This document shows positions 13,915-23,560 of a DNA stretch of 64,000 nt, in pieces. The translations under genes were made by a program, and so were the position numbers. Source of the DNA: Mangifera indica (taxonomy: Eukaryota; Streptophyta; Magnoliopsida; Sapindales; Anacardiaceae); assembly GCF_011075055.1 (NCBI RefSeq), contig NC_058137.1, positions 4,578,771-4,642,770 on the forward strand, in the 5' to 3' direction. Each line of letters starts with the position of its first letter. Position 1 is the stretch's first letter. The notes under the pieces were generated by a model that worked only from the letters and a program-made list of their open reading frames with translations, was not told the origin of the DNA and did not search any database.

Positions 13915-14728
13915 ATGTAAAACATTAATGGGGAACTTCATATCTAAAAATTGAATAAATGGGTTGGGTGGCAACATATATTTCTTATGAAATTGAATTT
14001 TGAAAAATTTACTTTTTCCCCCTTTATAGGTTTCATTTTCTGTGGTCATCAGCCGATCTTCTCTGACAACGGACAAAGGACATTTGCTAATTTCTCCCTA
14101 AGATCGTCTGTCGATCTTCTCCAACAAAAGAACAATAACATTGGATGAAGTGTCCAGATATCTAAATCTAGACAATGACGAAACGTCATTTAAATATGGA
14201 TGACAAACGTCATCTTTCATGGTAATAAATAGTCGCCTTCGTGGCCGAATGAAAGATAGGTAAAAAACATCGGTTGTTGACTGAAATGGTTGTGGTTGAA
14301 AAAAGGAAACAAACCTTATGGTTGAAATATTAATTTTTCAAATTTTAAAATTTTTAAAATATAAGAGAAAATAATATTAACTTTTAAAGATTTTATCTTT
14401 TTATATAAAGAAAAATTATAACAAAAATTAAATCAGTATTTAAATTTTTAAACTACCATAAATATATTTTTTTACTAAAGTAATTTTTTGACCTTTAAAT
14501 TTTATAAGAAATCTCTCACTGTTTTTACAATACTCTTTTATTTTATATATAATAAAATAATAAAATATATAATTTACGTATTATCATTAATAAAATAAAT
14601 AATTTACTGTATATTTAAAATTATTCGTTTATATAAATACAAGAGATAAGAATGTAAATTCCCTTCAATAGCGAAAGCGATCGGTTAAAGTTGCGTACAA
14701 ACATAGCTAAATCCAATCTACTTTTTAA

Positions 14729-16450
14729 TCACATTCGACTCACTCTCGAGGACCCCAGTGCCTTCGCCATATCTCTCAGCATAAACTTCTTAATTTTCCC
14801 AGTTGAAGTTTTAGGCAATTCATCCTTAAACACCACCGTTTTCGGCACCATAAAGTGCGGCAACCTCGCCCGGCAGAATTCCATTATCTCCTCCTCACCT
14901 GGCCTTTTCTTCAACTCAGCCTTCAAGCTTACAAAGGCGCACGGTGTCTCACCCCAAAACTCATCAGGTCTCGCTACAACTGACGCCTCATTCACCGCTG
15001 GGTGCATGTACAACACCGACTCGACCTCCACGCTGCTCAAATTCTCTCCACCGCTGATTATAACATCCTTTGATCGATCTTTAATCTCTATATAGCCATC
15101 AGGATGCATCACGCCAACATCACCGGTGTAAAACCATCCATCATCGCCCATACACTTGCGGCTGCCCTCTGGATCTTTGAGATAACCCAGCATAACACAC
15201 CCTCCTCTCAAAACAATTTCACCGAGCGTTGAACCGTCGCGTTTCACACTCTCTCCAGACGCACCATTCACCACATCAATCTCAGTAAAACCCACGATTT
15301 TTACTCCTTGTCTCGATTTTAACCTCGCCCTCTCTGTCGCCGGCAACACGTTCCATTTTTGTTTCCAAGCGCATGACACCACTAGGCCCGCTGTTTCAGT
15401 TAACCCATATCCGTGACTCACTATAAAACCCAGTGACTCAGTCCTCGAGAGAATCGCTGCAGGCGGTGGGGCCCCAGCGGTAAGGATGTGAACCGGGGTT
15501 TTAAGGGGCTCTTTATTAGGGATATTTGAAAGCATGTTGAGCACGACAGGGGCACCACACATGTGAGTGACACCGTGTCGTTTAATCAAACCGTAGATTA
15601 TAGAAGCGTCGAATTTTCTAAGGCAGATATTGGTCCCGCCAACAGCGGCTATGCCCCACGGGTAACTCCATCCGTTGGCGTGAAACATAGGTAGGGTCCA
15701 TAAATAAACAGCTTCTTTGGGTACGGACCAATCAATCAAAGATCCAACGGTGATCGTGAAGATCCCACGGTGACAATGAACTACACCTTTCGGAGCCGAT
15801 GTTGTCCCTGATGTATAATTTATTATCATCGGATCCCACTCACTCCGAGGCCTGATCCACTTGAAATTCGGGTCACCTTTCTCTACCAGGTTCTCATAAG
15901 TGCAACAAAAATTAGAATCAACTGGGGCTGATGAGCTATCATCATCATCATCTGTGATGAGGATCAAGCGAGGAGGATTCGTATTACACGGGAACAAAGA
16001 GATGGCTTCAAGAACAAGAGAACTGAACTGATGATCCACCAAAACGAGCTTCGATTCGCTGTGCTGCAGGAGTATAGCGACAGTGCGCGCATCCAGGCGT
16101 GTGTTGACGTTATTGAGGATGGCGCCGGTAAAGGGTACGGCAAAGTGGACCTCGTACATGGAAGGAATATTGGCGGCCACAACAGAGACGACGTGGCCTG
16201 GATAGACACCGTAGGATGAGAGAGAAGAAGCTACCTGGAGACATCGACGGCGGGTTTGCGACCACGTGTAGGTGGTGTTGTTGTAAATGATAGAGGGGCA
16301 ATCACCGTAAACAGTGGCTGCTCTTTCTAAGAAATCAAGTGGAGTGAGAGGGGATGAATTCGCAGGGCGTGGCTTCAGATCATCCATCTCTGGAATGGAG
16401 ATAGTGTTTTGGAGAAAAAGGGTTGGATTAGAAGTGAAGTTATAAAGCAA
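14729..16450 (-). CDS. acyl-activating enzyme, AMP-binding acyl-CoA ligase, probably peroxisomal
   Basis: This intronless 573-codon frame encodes an ANL-superfamily ligase that adenylates a carboxylic acid with ATP and transfers it to CoA. Visible motifs: the P-loop INYTSGTTSAPKG (about residues 210-222), HGYGLTETAGLV, YTGDVGVMHPDGYIEIKDRS with the hinge region, IISGGENLSSVEVE, and the C-terminal catalytic lysine motif LPKTSTGKIKK. The protein ends in SRM, a plausible type-1 peroxisomal signal. This matches the plant AAE1/AAE5 and benzoyl-CoA-ligase-like clade; the substrate cannot be told from sequence. The first ATG is at 16450, but the second in-frame Met at 16387 (MDDLKPRPANSSPLTPLDF) aligns better with how this family starts and would give 552 aa. 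I report the longer frame; the shorter start is at least as likely. No frameshift or missing motif is seen. Confidence 0.92.
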   Translation of the reverse strand: MLYNFTSNPTLFLQNTISIPEMDDLKPRPANSSPLTPLDFLERAATVYGDCPSIIYNNTTYTWSQTRRRCLQVASSLSSYGVYPGHVVSVVAANIPSMYEVHFAVPFTGAILNNVNTRLDARTVAILLQHSESKLVLVDHQFSSLVLEAISLFPCNTNPPRLILITDDDDDSSSAPVDSNFCCTYENLVEKGDPNFKWIRPRSEWDPMIINYTSGTTSAPKGVVHCHRGIFTITVGSLIDWSVPKEAVYLWTLPMFHANGWSYPWGIAAVGGTNICLRKFDASIIYGLIKRHGVTHMCGAPVVLNMLSNIPNKEPLKTPVHILTAGAPPPAAILSRTESLGFIVSHGYGLTETAGLVVSCAWKQKWNVLPATERARLKSRQGVKIVGFTEIDVVNGASGESVKRDGSTLGEIVLRGGCVMLGYLKDPEGSRKCMGDDGWFYTGDVGVMHPDGYIEIKDRSKDVIISGGENLSSVEVESVLYMHPAVNEASVVARPDEFWGETPCAFVSLKAELKKRPGEEEIMEFCRARLPHFMVPKTVVFKDELPKTSTGKIKKFMLRDMAKALGSSRVSRM

Positions 16451-16916
16451 AGGTAGGTTGAGATTGTCATGTGTATTTGGGATGATTTTATTTTATGGGA
16501 TGCACAATGGAGATAAGATAAGGATGCAAATTTCTTGGACGTTTGCATGAAAGATTTAAGTCAATGCGTGATATTGAAAAAAATTCCGTCCAACGGAAGT
16601 AACTAATCTTAATTTTTTAACCGGGGATGGAGACCTGTTCCGTGAACCACTTGTAATAATCGTCTGGGTTTTCTAAAAATTTAATTTTTTATATTATATA
16701 TTAAATATTATATTATATAATATGAGTGTTAAAAAAATAAAATAATAATTAAAATAATTAACAATTTATTATTTTAAAAAATATCCCAAATTTTTTTAAA
16801 AATTTATATATATTTATTATATCATATTTTTATAAAAAATATATTAATTTGTATTAATAATATATATTATATTATAGATTATATTTATTATATTATATTA
16901 ATATAATATATCTTAT

Positions 16917-16924
<8 letters not shown>

Positions 16925-16979
<55 letters not shown>
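16925..16979. repeat. (TA)n microsatellite
   Basis: Uninterrupted TA dinucleotides over about 55 bp in AT-rich DNA upstream of the acyl-activating enzyme gene. Any open frame across it is an artefact of the repeat. Confidence 0.95.
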
Positions 16980-16983
<4 letters not shown>

Positions 16984-17753
16984 TTTTATTTATATTATAT
17001 TATGTGTGTAATAGTCATAGAATATTATAAAATAAGGAGCCTGCACCGCCCCAAAAACAAAGGTCAAAGGAGAATGAGTATTTCCTCCTCAAACTTACTT
17101 GAATGAGCGGGCCAAATTTTCCTTTTAAGATTGAATTAGATAGGACAATTTGTGTCATCATCTAAAATTATCAATTATTTTAATTAAATATGAATTTGTA
17201 TACAAATAATAATATAATACTGTATGGTTGGGTGATTTTAAATAAAAAATCAAATAACATTTAATTATATAATGATATATCATTATTTGTGTGTAAGTTT
17301 ATGTTCATTATTTGTATGTATAATATTACTCTAAATAAAATAAGATTTTTAAACAAAAATCAATACTAATCTAAGTAGGGTTTTAAGCTTAACTACTACT
17401 TATACTTGTCCTTAAACATTGCTTCAATCTACCTTAACAAATTCCACTATAATAACATTTATCTAAACATTTGAATCAATTTAAATTAGTTTGAATTAGT
17501 TTCATGTAACCCAAACATAACTAGATTTAGCTTCGAATTGTGTCAAATTGATTTGAACTAAATTTCATGTTTACAAAAAAAAAAAAAAAACACTCAATCC
17601 TAATTTCATTTTTTTCATATGAGGTTGACAAGCCATATTTTAGGATTTGAATTTTTTTGGTAAAAAAAGTTATTTATTGAGAGAAAATTTCAAAACAAAA
17701 AGTTGATTTCATTTGATTTAGTATATTATAGCCTTTTGTTTTATGGTTTGAAG

Positions 17754-18158
17754 CAGGGTTGGATTTGAACCGAGTTCGTTTGAGCTCGATTTGAACGAGT
17801 CCAAAACGAGCTAAGCTCAAACAAGCTCAAGTCTGAAACTTTAATATTTTCGAGTTCAAGTTTTGGAGTGTTTATCTCATCAAACTCGTAAGTTAAAAAT
17901 TTTAATACAAAATAATATTGTTTTAATAATGAGCTAGTTAAGAGCTTGAGCTCAAACTGAGCTAGTTAATAATAAGCTCAAACTGAACTTTAATAATGAG
18001 CTATAAAATGATAATCAATACAAATTTATCTTTTTTGAAACAAGTCAAATTTGAGCTTATTTGAAGCTAGTTCAACGAGCTGAGCTGAGTTTGAACTCAA
18101 GCTTGGCTCAGCTCAATTTAAAGCAAATCGAGTTTAACTCGGTTTGAATCTAACCCTT
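17754..18158. mobile_element. hAT-like MITE of the GAGCTCG-rich family, 405 bp, with empty site in the window
   Basis: The ends are CAGGGTTGGATTTGAAC and GTTTGAATCTAACCCTT. Left flank GTTTGAAG (17746-17753) and right flank TTTTTAAG (18159-18166) match at 6 of 8. The duplicate copy near 22632 reads GGTTTGAAGATGGAGTG without the insert, which fixes the insertion point. The interior contains repeated GAGCTCA and GAGCTAG words and no coding frame. Confidence 0.82.
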
Positions 18159-18254
18159 TTTTTAAGATGGAGTGAAAATAAAGGGGCAAAGATAGAGTTG
18201 GTTGTAAAAACTTTTGGTTAGGGAGAGAGTGAATAGGGTTTTGTTTACCGCGAA

Positions 18255-18426
18255 GGAATAAATTGTAATGCACAAAAAATTTGTATAAATTTATGCATAA
18301 ATTATAATATATCATCATACGATTGAATGCTATTTTATTTTTAATTTAAAATCATTAAATCACATGATAACATATCATAGTTTATGTATAAATTTATTAG
18401 TATTATTTATGTGTATAATATTACTC
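18255..18426. mobile_element. palindromic MITE inside the duplicated segment
   Basis: It contains the family core CATACGATTGAATGCTATTTT followed by AATTTAAAATCATTAAATCA, and ends in GTGTATAATATTACTC. The matching place in the proximal copy, near 22730, lacks it. The left end is degraded, so the start is approximate. Confidence 0.6.
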
Positions 18427-19244
18427 TTAACTAAGAAATAAAATTAAAAGTGTCATTATTAAATTCAAAAAACAAATAATATCATCAAATATAACTATTT
18501 ATTTTAAAATTAAAAAAAAAAGAAACCCATAATGCTAGAAGCTTTTTATTTTCATTTAAAAAAAAAAAAAGGTAAATCATTTTGACCTCAAACTTGAATG
18601 GCACTATTCGAAGGCAGTAACACCTTTAAAACTAATTATATAAACCTTTACAAGAAACTAGTGAAAAAATTGATACTATTAAATTTTGTTAACAATGGTG
18701 GGTTTAGTGAAGAGGTCATAGTTTCTCAAGGGATTCATTCATCAATGAAGGTGGTGATGATATAGTTTTGAGAAACGGTTCAATTACGGATGATTTTATT
18801 ATAACTTTAGATAATAAAAAGGTGGGTTAGGTGAAGGTGAAAGTGATAGAGGACAAGAAATAATAAAGTGTTATGCAAATCTAAAGGGTTCTTTTTTGTG
18901 ATATAACAATTTTAAAACGTGAAATAATTGAAAGTGATATGTTAAATCGGTAATGCTGTATGAATCGATAATTAGTCTAGAAATTTGTATCGATTGAATA
19001 TTTTTAAACAAAAAATTAATTTTATGTGACATTATAGTGAAGTGGTTGATAAAATAACAATTAATACGTGAATGACACATTAGTCGATGCTAATTTCGAC
19101 ACATTTGATCGGTTTTCATAGCATTACTCATATTAAATTATGTTGTAGGATACTTTGACAAGTTTAAGTTTTAGGAATGAAAGTGAATTTATATTCTTGT
19201 GAAGGGGTGGAAAAGCTTTTTCCAGAAAAAGTAATTTACTCTTT

Positions 19245-20305
19245 GGCCAAAGTATTATTTCCCACCCAAGGTTTAGTGGAAGGATAAATTTTCATCCGTT
19301 AACTTTTAAAAGCCCAAATACCCACCCATCTGTTAAAATTTTTTGTTAAGGTAAAGGGTAAAATTGTTATTTAATAAAAAATATTTAAAAAATTAAAAAT
19401 CTATCACATTTCTTCCCTAAGTTTAAAAATATGACAATTCTGCCTTAGTTTAGCTTTAAAATATAACTTTTTCCCCATCTAGGGCTTCTTCTTTTTCTCA
19501 TTCAACTACCCCTCAAACTTTTGAAAACTTCATTTGGCCCCCTCTCCTTCAACTTCATATTTTCCAGCTAGGGTTTTGAAATTTCGACAACTTCTCCCAT
19601 CATATTCGACGTCATCCTTTGCTTAAGACTAAGTTTTCGTCGACCTTGCCTTCTCTCCGATGCTCGAGTGATCCTCCAGTGATGACGCGATGCTATTTTT
19701 CTTCTCTCAAGTTCATCGTGCATCTCCTCTCTATAGGAATTTCATCCAGTTAGTCACTAACTTCAAGCACAATGCCTACAGAGGGAGAAGTTATTGCTGA
19801 CAAGGGGAGCCAAAGAGAACTCAGACGTCATGGTTGAATAACGACACATTTTCTCTCGATGATTTCATGTTCGTCGATTTGTTAATAATGTCATCAGGAA
19901 GAAAATGTGCCCAAAAGGAAGAATAGAAGCGATAACGAATCTGTCTGAAGCAATGGTTATCATCGGAGATAGAGGAAGGATGGTCACCGAAAAGTTATTT
20001 GTAGAATGAAACTCAAAAAGGGGTGAAACTAAAAGTTTCAAAAAACTAGGGGTGATTGAAAAGTGAATAATATGGGGGAAACCTTAATTCGAGGGTGAAA
20101 AAAATTTGGTAGAGGGAAATGTTAGTTTTTAAACATTGAGGCGAATGTGAAAATTTTTTAGTTTTTCAAATATTTTAGCTAATGACAATTTTACCCTTAA
20201 TCTAACATTGAATTTTAATAGGTGGATAAGTATTTGAGTTTTTAAAAGTTAACCATGAGAATTTGTTCTTTCACTAAACCTTGGGTGGGACATAGTCCTT
20301 TGGCC
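19245..20305. mobile_element. MULE-type MITE, 1,061 bp, with perfect 9-bp target duplication and empty site
   Basis: The left terminus GGCCAAAGTATTATTTCCC and then ACCCAAGGTTTAG is mirrored by the right terminus AAACCTTGGGTGGGACATAG and then TCCTTTGGCC. It is flanked on both sides by TTACTCTTT (19236-19244 and 20306-20314), a perfect 9-bp duplication typical of Mutator-like transposition. The homologous proximal copy at about 23314-23322 reads ATACTCTTT once, with no insert. There is no transposase frame; internal short fragments such as GTCGTC/GACGAC words recur in other copies. Confidence 0.88.
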
Positions 20306-20434
20306 TTACTCTTTCAATAAGACGCCGAGAGGGAAAGTGGTAAAAATAAAAAGGCCGTCTTCAAGTGTTGGTCGCCCCCTGTAATGCATTCACTTTTCGC
20401 CTTTGAAAGTTAATTAAGTTATTGTTTATCCAAG

Positions 20435-20471
20435 ATGGTGTGGGTTACCTTTCCGATTGATCCTCTCTCAG
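20435..20471 (+). pseudogene. orphan duplicate of NBS1 exon 1 (possible alternative first exon)
   Basis: This 37-nt copy of NBS1 exon 1 starts with ATG and reads MVWVTFPIDPLS, against MVWGLFPIDPLS in the real exon at 23461. It ends with one base of a split Gly codon and a GT donor (GTTTGT). It is the same length and phase as the true exon 1, so splicing to exon 2 at 23601 would keep the frame. Downstream of the donor only a few dozen bases of intron 1 are duplicated, and exon 2 is absent from this copy. Without transcripts it is safest to call it a duplicated orphan exon. Confidence 0.75.
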
Positions 20472-20766
20472 GTTTGTTACATATTCTTCTTCAATTATCT
20501 CTTATCTTTGACTTAAGCATTATGTATTTGGAAAATCGAAGAAACTTGGGAATTATTGGAGAAAGAAAGCCAAGTTGATAAGTTAAAAAACATTATATTG
20601 TGTGACTGAAGTTTTCATTGAGCTAAATGATATATACATATTTTTTATATATAATTTAAATATATAAATGATGTATTATTATGTAATTAAATGTTATTTT
20701 ATCTTTAATTTAAAATTATTTAATCCATAATAATATATTATTTATATATTTAAATTATATATAAAA

Positions 20767-20769
<3 letters not shown>

Positions 20770-20847
<78 letters not shown>
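20770..20847. repeat. (TA)n microsatellite
   Basis: About 78 bp of uninterrupted TA dinucleotides just downstream of the orphan exon copy, next to an AT-rich palindromic-MITE-like stretch (about 20615-20765). Confidence 0.95.
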
Positions 20848-20849
<2 letters not shown>

Positions 20850-22267
20850 AGCAGAACTAGATTGACCACCAAAACTAGACTGATCCAGTTCTATTTAATA
20901 TGACTGATTGGCTGGTTTCCGTGTGAAGGGTCAATTTGTTAAGCATGATACTTTCCTGAAGTGTCAAGAACAGAGACTCTACAAGTAAATGCAGTGCTCA
21001 TGGGCAAATAGTATCTTTTGTTTTTTTGTTATCTCGGCCGCATGGTGTACAGCCAACTGCACCATGGTTACTTATTTTGTAACCTGCAAAAGACTACAGA
21101 TTTACGGTTCACTGCTATTGGTGATTGCATAAATTCGAATTTACATCTGGCTTCTTGTTACACGTGTGTACAAGTTTAGGGTTTGATATCTTAGTTGTGT
21201 GTAATTTGTTGGGCAGTGGATTTTTTTTAATAATGGAAAACCCTATTTTGGGACAAAATCATCCATATCGAGCAAATCCAATCTCAAGTATAATGATTAG
21301 AGATATAATTACTACATCAAATAAATTAATAATTTAATTTTAAAATATCAGCGAAAAAGATTTAAAATCATATTCTTTTATATATAGATTTTTTTTTAAT
21401 TGTCACTCAAATAACTTTTTGGAGGCCTGGGCAGTAGATTTTTCTTTTGTTAAGCAAGAAAGTATAAAAGACAAAGCAAAATGTAACCTTACGGAAGACA
21501 ACGAAAAAAGGAACAACCAAAACTAACAACCTAAAGAAGGCTGCAAGTGAAGGAAAACACAGAGACAAGCCGCCCATCCATCTCTACGGCACGTCCTAGT
21601 GTGTGGACCGACACACCGCTACAACCAAGCAGGACCGAAAGCTACCATCTCTCCCTAGTTGGGCAGCGGCTGTTGCAAGGAAGAAATTTATATCCTTGTT
21701 CTTAATTAATACTAGTAAAGGATGAGTGCACCAATATTCCGACCAAATTGCCTTTCAACGTATTATAATATCAACAGAATCACCAACTTCAACCACCATT
21801 CCTCAAAATCTATTCCATTCTTCACATGAATAAAAGAACATTAAGCATCGACAAATCTGGCAAATGCATTGTAAATATACAATCAGTGTTAACACATGCA
21901 GCCAAATAATCAAATATATCAAAATCATTGGAATTTTGAAAATAATGGTTACCCGAATTCAGAGAGCTTAAGCTGAGCCTCTGCATAATCAGCAAAGAAT
22001 GCCTAGATCCCATTTCTACTGCCCACCTTTGGGTTAGTTATCAATAAAATCACACGACTAGACAAATACTATTCTCCCAATTACTCCAGCAGAGTAGCAA
22101 CTCCCTATGGATTGATTTGATATAATTCAAACAGATCTAAGATGGCCTGTTACTTTTATTTTGGTGAATGACTTTAGTATTTCAATTTCTTTCGTTGATT
22201 ACTTTAATATACCAACTGATCCAATAAATTATATAACTAACCAAATATCATTCTCACCACTAAACAT

Positions 22268-22752
22268 AAGGTTTTTAAATAAAAAGCAATAATAATTTGA
22301 TTAAGTAGGATTTTAGTTACTATTAATATTTGCCTTTTTAACATTTTTCAATCCACCCCAACAAATGTCACTGTAATAATATTTTTATAAATATTTGAGT
22401 CAATTTATGTTATTTTAAATTAGTTTTGTGTTAAATCAAACATAATCTAATTTAATTTTGAATCATGTCAAATTGATTCAAACTAAAATTTTTTTGTATT
22501 AGGTTGATAAGTCATACTTTTAGGGATTTAACATGTTTTTTAGTCAAAAATATTGTTTATTAAGGGAAAATTTTAAAACAAAAAGATGATTTTATTTGGT
22601 TCAATCAAGACGAACTTTATTCTGATCTATTGTTTTATGGTTTGAAGATGGAGTGAATATGGAGAGACAAAAATAGAATTTGTAGTATAAACTTTTTGGG
22701 TGAGGAGAGAAGGAATAGGGTTTTGTTTAATTCAGAAAATAAATAATACTAT

Positions 22753-22822
<70 letters not shown>

Positions 22823-23560
22823 ATTTAAAAACCCCCGTGATAAAAACTTTTCGTTTGCATATAAAATGACGTAAAAAGAAGGTAAATGGCACAATCCAAA
22901 CACAAAAATACCTTTTAAATCTAATTATATAAATCTATATAAGAAGTTAACAAAGAAATTGATGCTATTAGATTTTGTCAACAATGATGGGTTTAGTGAA
23001 GAAGTCGTAGTTTCAAAAGGGATCCAATCATCGATGAAGGCAGTGGCATAGCTTTGAGAGCGGTTTAATCATCTATAATTTTGTTATAACTTTGGGACAA
23101 AATATGGGCTGGTTAGGCGAAAAAGAAAGTGGAAGTGAAAGTCAGTGAAAGTTGTGCAAATTAGATATTTAAAGAGTACTTTTTAAAATTTCGTTAATTT
23201 TTTCTTAGTAAAAATAAAATTAGGGGGGACAATGAGTTAATTCAATAATCTTTTAGGATGCTTTTCACTTAAAGAAGTTAGATTTAGCAGTATGTCCCAT
23301 TTGGAAAAAGTAATATACTCTTTCAATAATGACGCCGAGTGGGCGAGTGGAGTGGTAAAACAAAAGCCCGTGTTTAACTGTTGCTCACCTCCTGTAATGC
23401 ATTCCCTTTCGTCTTTAGAAGTTTATCAAGTTATCGAAAAAGTGTTATCGTTTATCCAAGATGGTATGGGGTCTCTTTCCAATCGATCCTCTTTCAGGTT
23501 AGTATATATTCTTCTTCAAACTATCTCTTCTCTTGGACTTACGGATTGAAGAAGAAAATT
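22268..23560. repeat. proximal copy of the NBS1 5' duplication, containing the promoter region
   Basis: It matches the distal copy at 17346-20520 in the same order and orientation, but without its three MITEs. It includes the sequence immediately upstream of NBS1, the 5'UTR, exon 1 and the start of intron 1. Its one private feature is the (TA)n expansion at 22756-22820, where the distal copy has only a short AT run. Confidence 0.85.
22756..22820. repeat. (TA)n microsatellite in the NBS1 upstream region
   Basis: About 65 bp of TA dinucleotides roughly 650 bp upstream of the NBS1 start codon. The duplicate copy near 18480 shows ATCAAATATAAC at the same position, so the tract expanded after the duplication or collapsed in the other copy. 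Confidence 0.9.

Larger units (their letters stand above)
9955..14690. other. intergenic repeat-rich region between TAF12 and the acyl-activating enzyme
   Basis: No supportable gene. The region holds a GGCCC-rich repeat of uncertain class at about 10042-10810, small palindromic MITEs (10848-11010, 11151-11322 and about 12168-12302), a solitary right-end-like MULE-MITE terminus near 12063-12097 (GGTGGGAGTAAGTCCTTTG), a fuller MULE-like element (about 12587-13393) and a hAT-like MITE (13505-13914). The remainder is AT-rich with no open frame of interest. Confidence 0.6.
17346..20520. repeat. distal copy of a direct duplication of the NBS1 5' region
   Basis: This segment aligns by eye, in the same orientation, with 22268-23560. 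Shared landmarks in order: AACATTTxxxTCAATYYACC near 17415/22340, TTTTATGGTTTGAAG (17740/22632), GAATAGGGTTTTGTTTA (18231/22710), TTTTGTxAACAATGxTGGG (18686/22974), TACTCTTTCAATAA (about 20307/23316), CCTGTAATGCATTC (20378/23390), and TTTATCCAAGATGGT leading into exon 1 (20425/23450). This copy is longer because three MITEs interrupt it (17754-18158, about 18255-18426 and 19245-20305). Similarity stops in intron 1, just after 20520. Confidence 0.85.
16451..23330. other. intergenic region with duplicated NBS1 upstream sequence and MITE insertions
   Basis: No protein gene is supported here apart from the orphan NBS1 exon. Contents in order: an AT-rich flank, a (TA)n tract at 16925-16979, a palindromic MITE-like segment at about 17171-17332, the distal copy of the NBS1 5' duplication (17346-20520) with its insertions, a second (TA)n at 20770-20847, about 1.4 kb of unassigned sequence (20850-22267), and the proximal duplicate copy with a third (TA)n at 22756-22820. 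The stretch at about 21430-22020 looks on the minus strand like a degraded retroelement 3' part, but I cannot prove it. Confidence 0.6.

Noticed and set aside
14691..15095. Plus-strand 134-codon frame
   Set aside because: Antisense shadow of the acyl-activating enzyme C-terminal region, with no family resemblance.
16918..17106. Open frame rich in Tyr-Ile repeats
   Set aside because: It is a (TA)n microsatellite read as protein.
21430..22020. Possible 3' end of a LINE-type retroelement, minus strand
   Set aside because: The stretch is GC-richer and has a tail-like AT-rich edge, but no reverse transcriptase or RNase H motif can be read, so I do not list it as an element.
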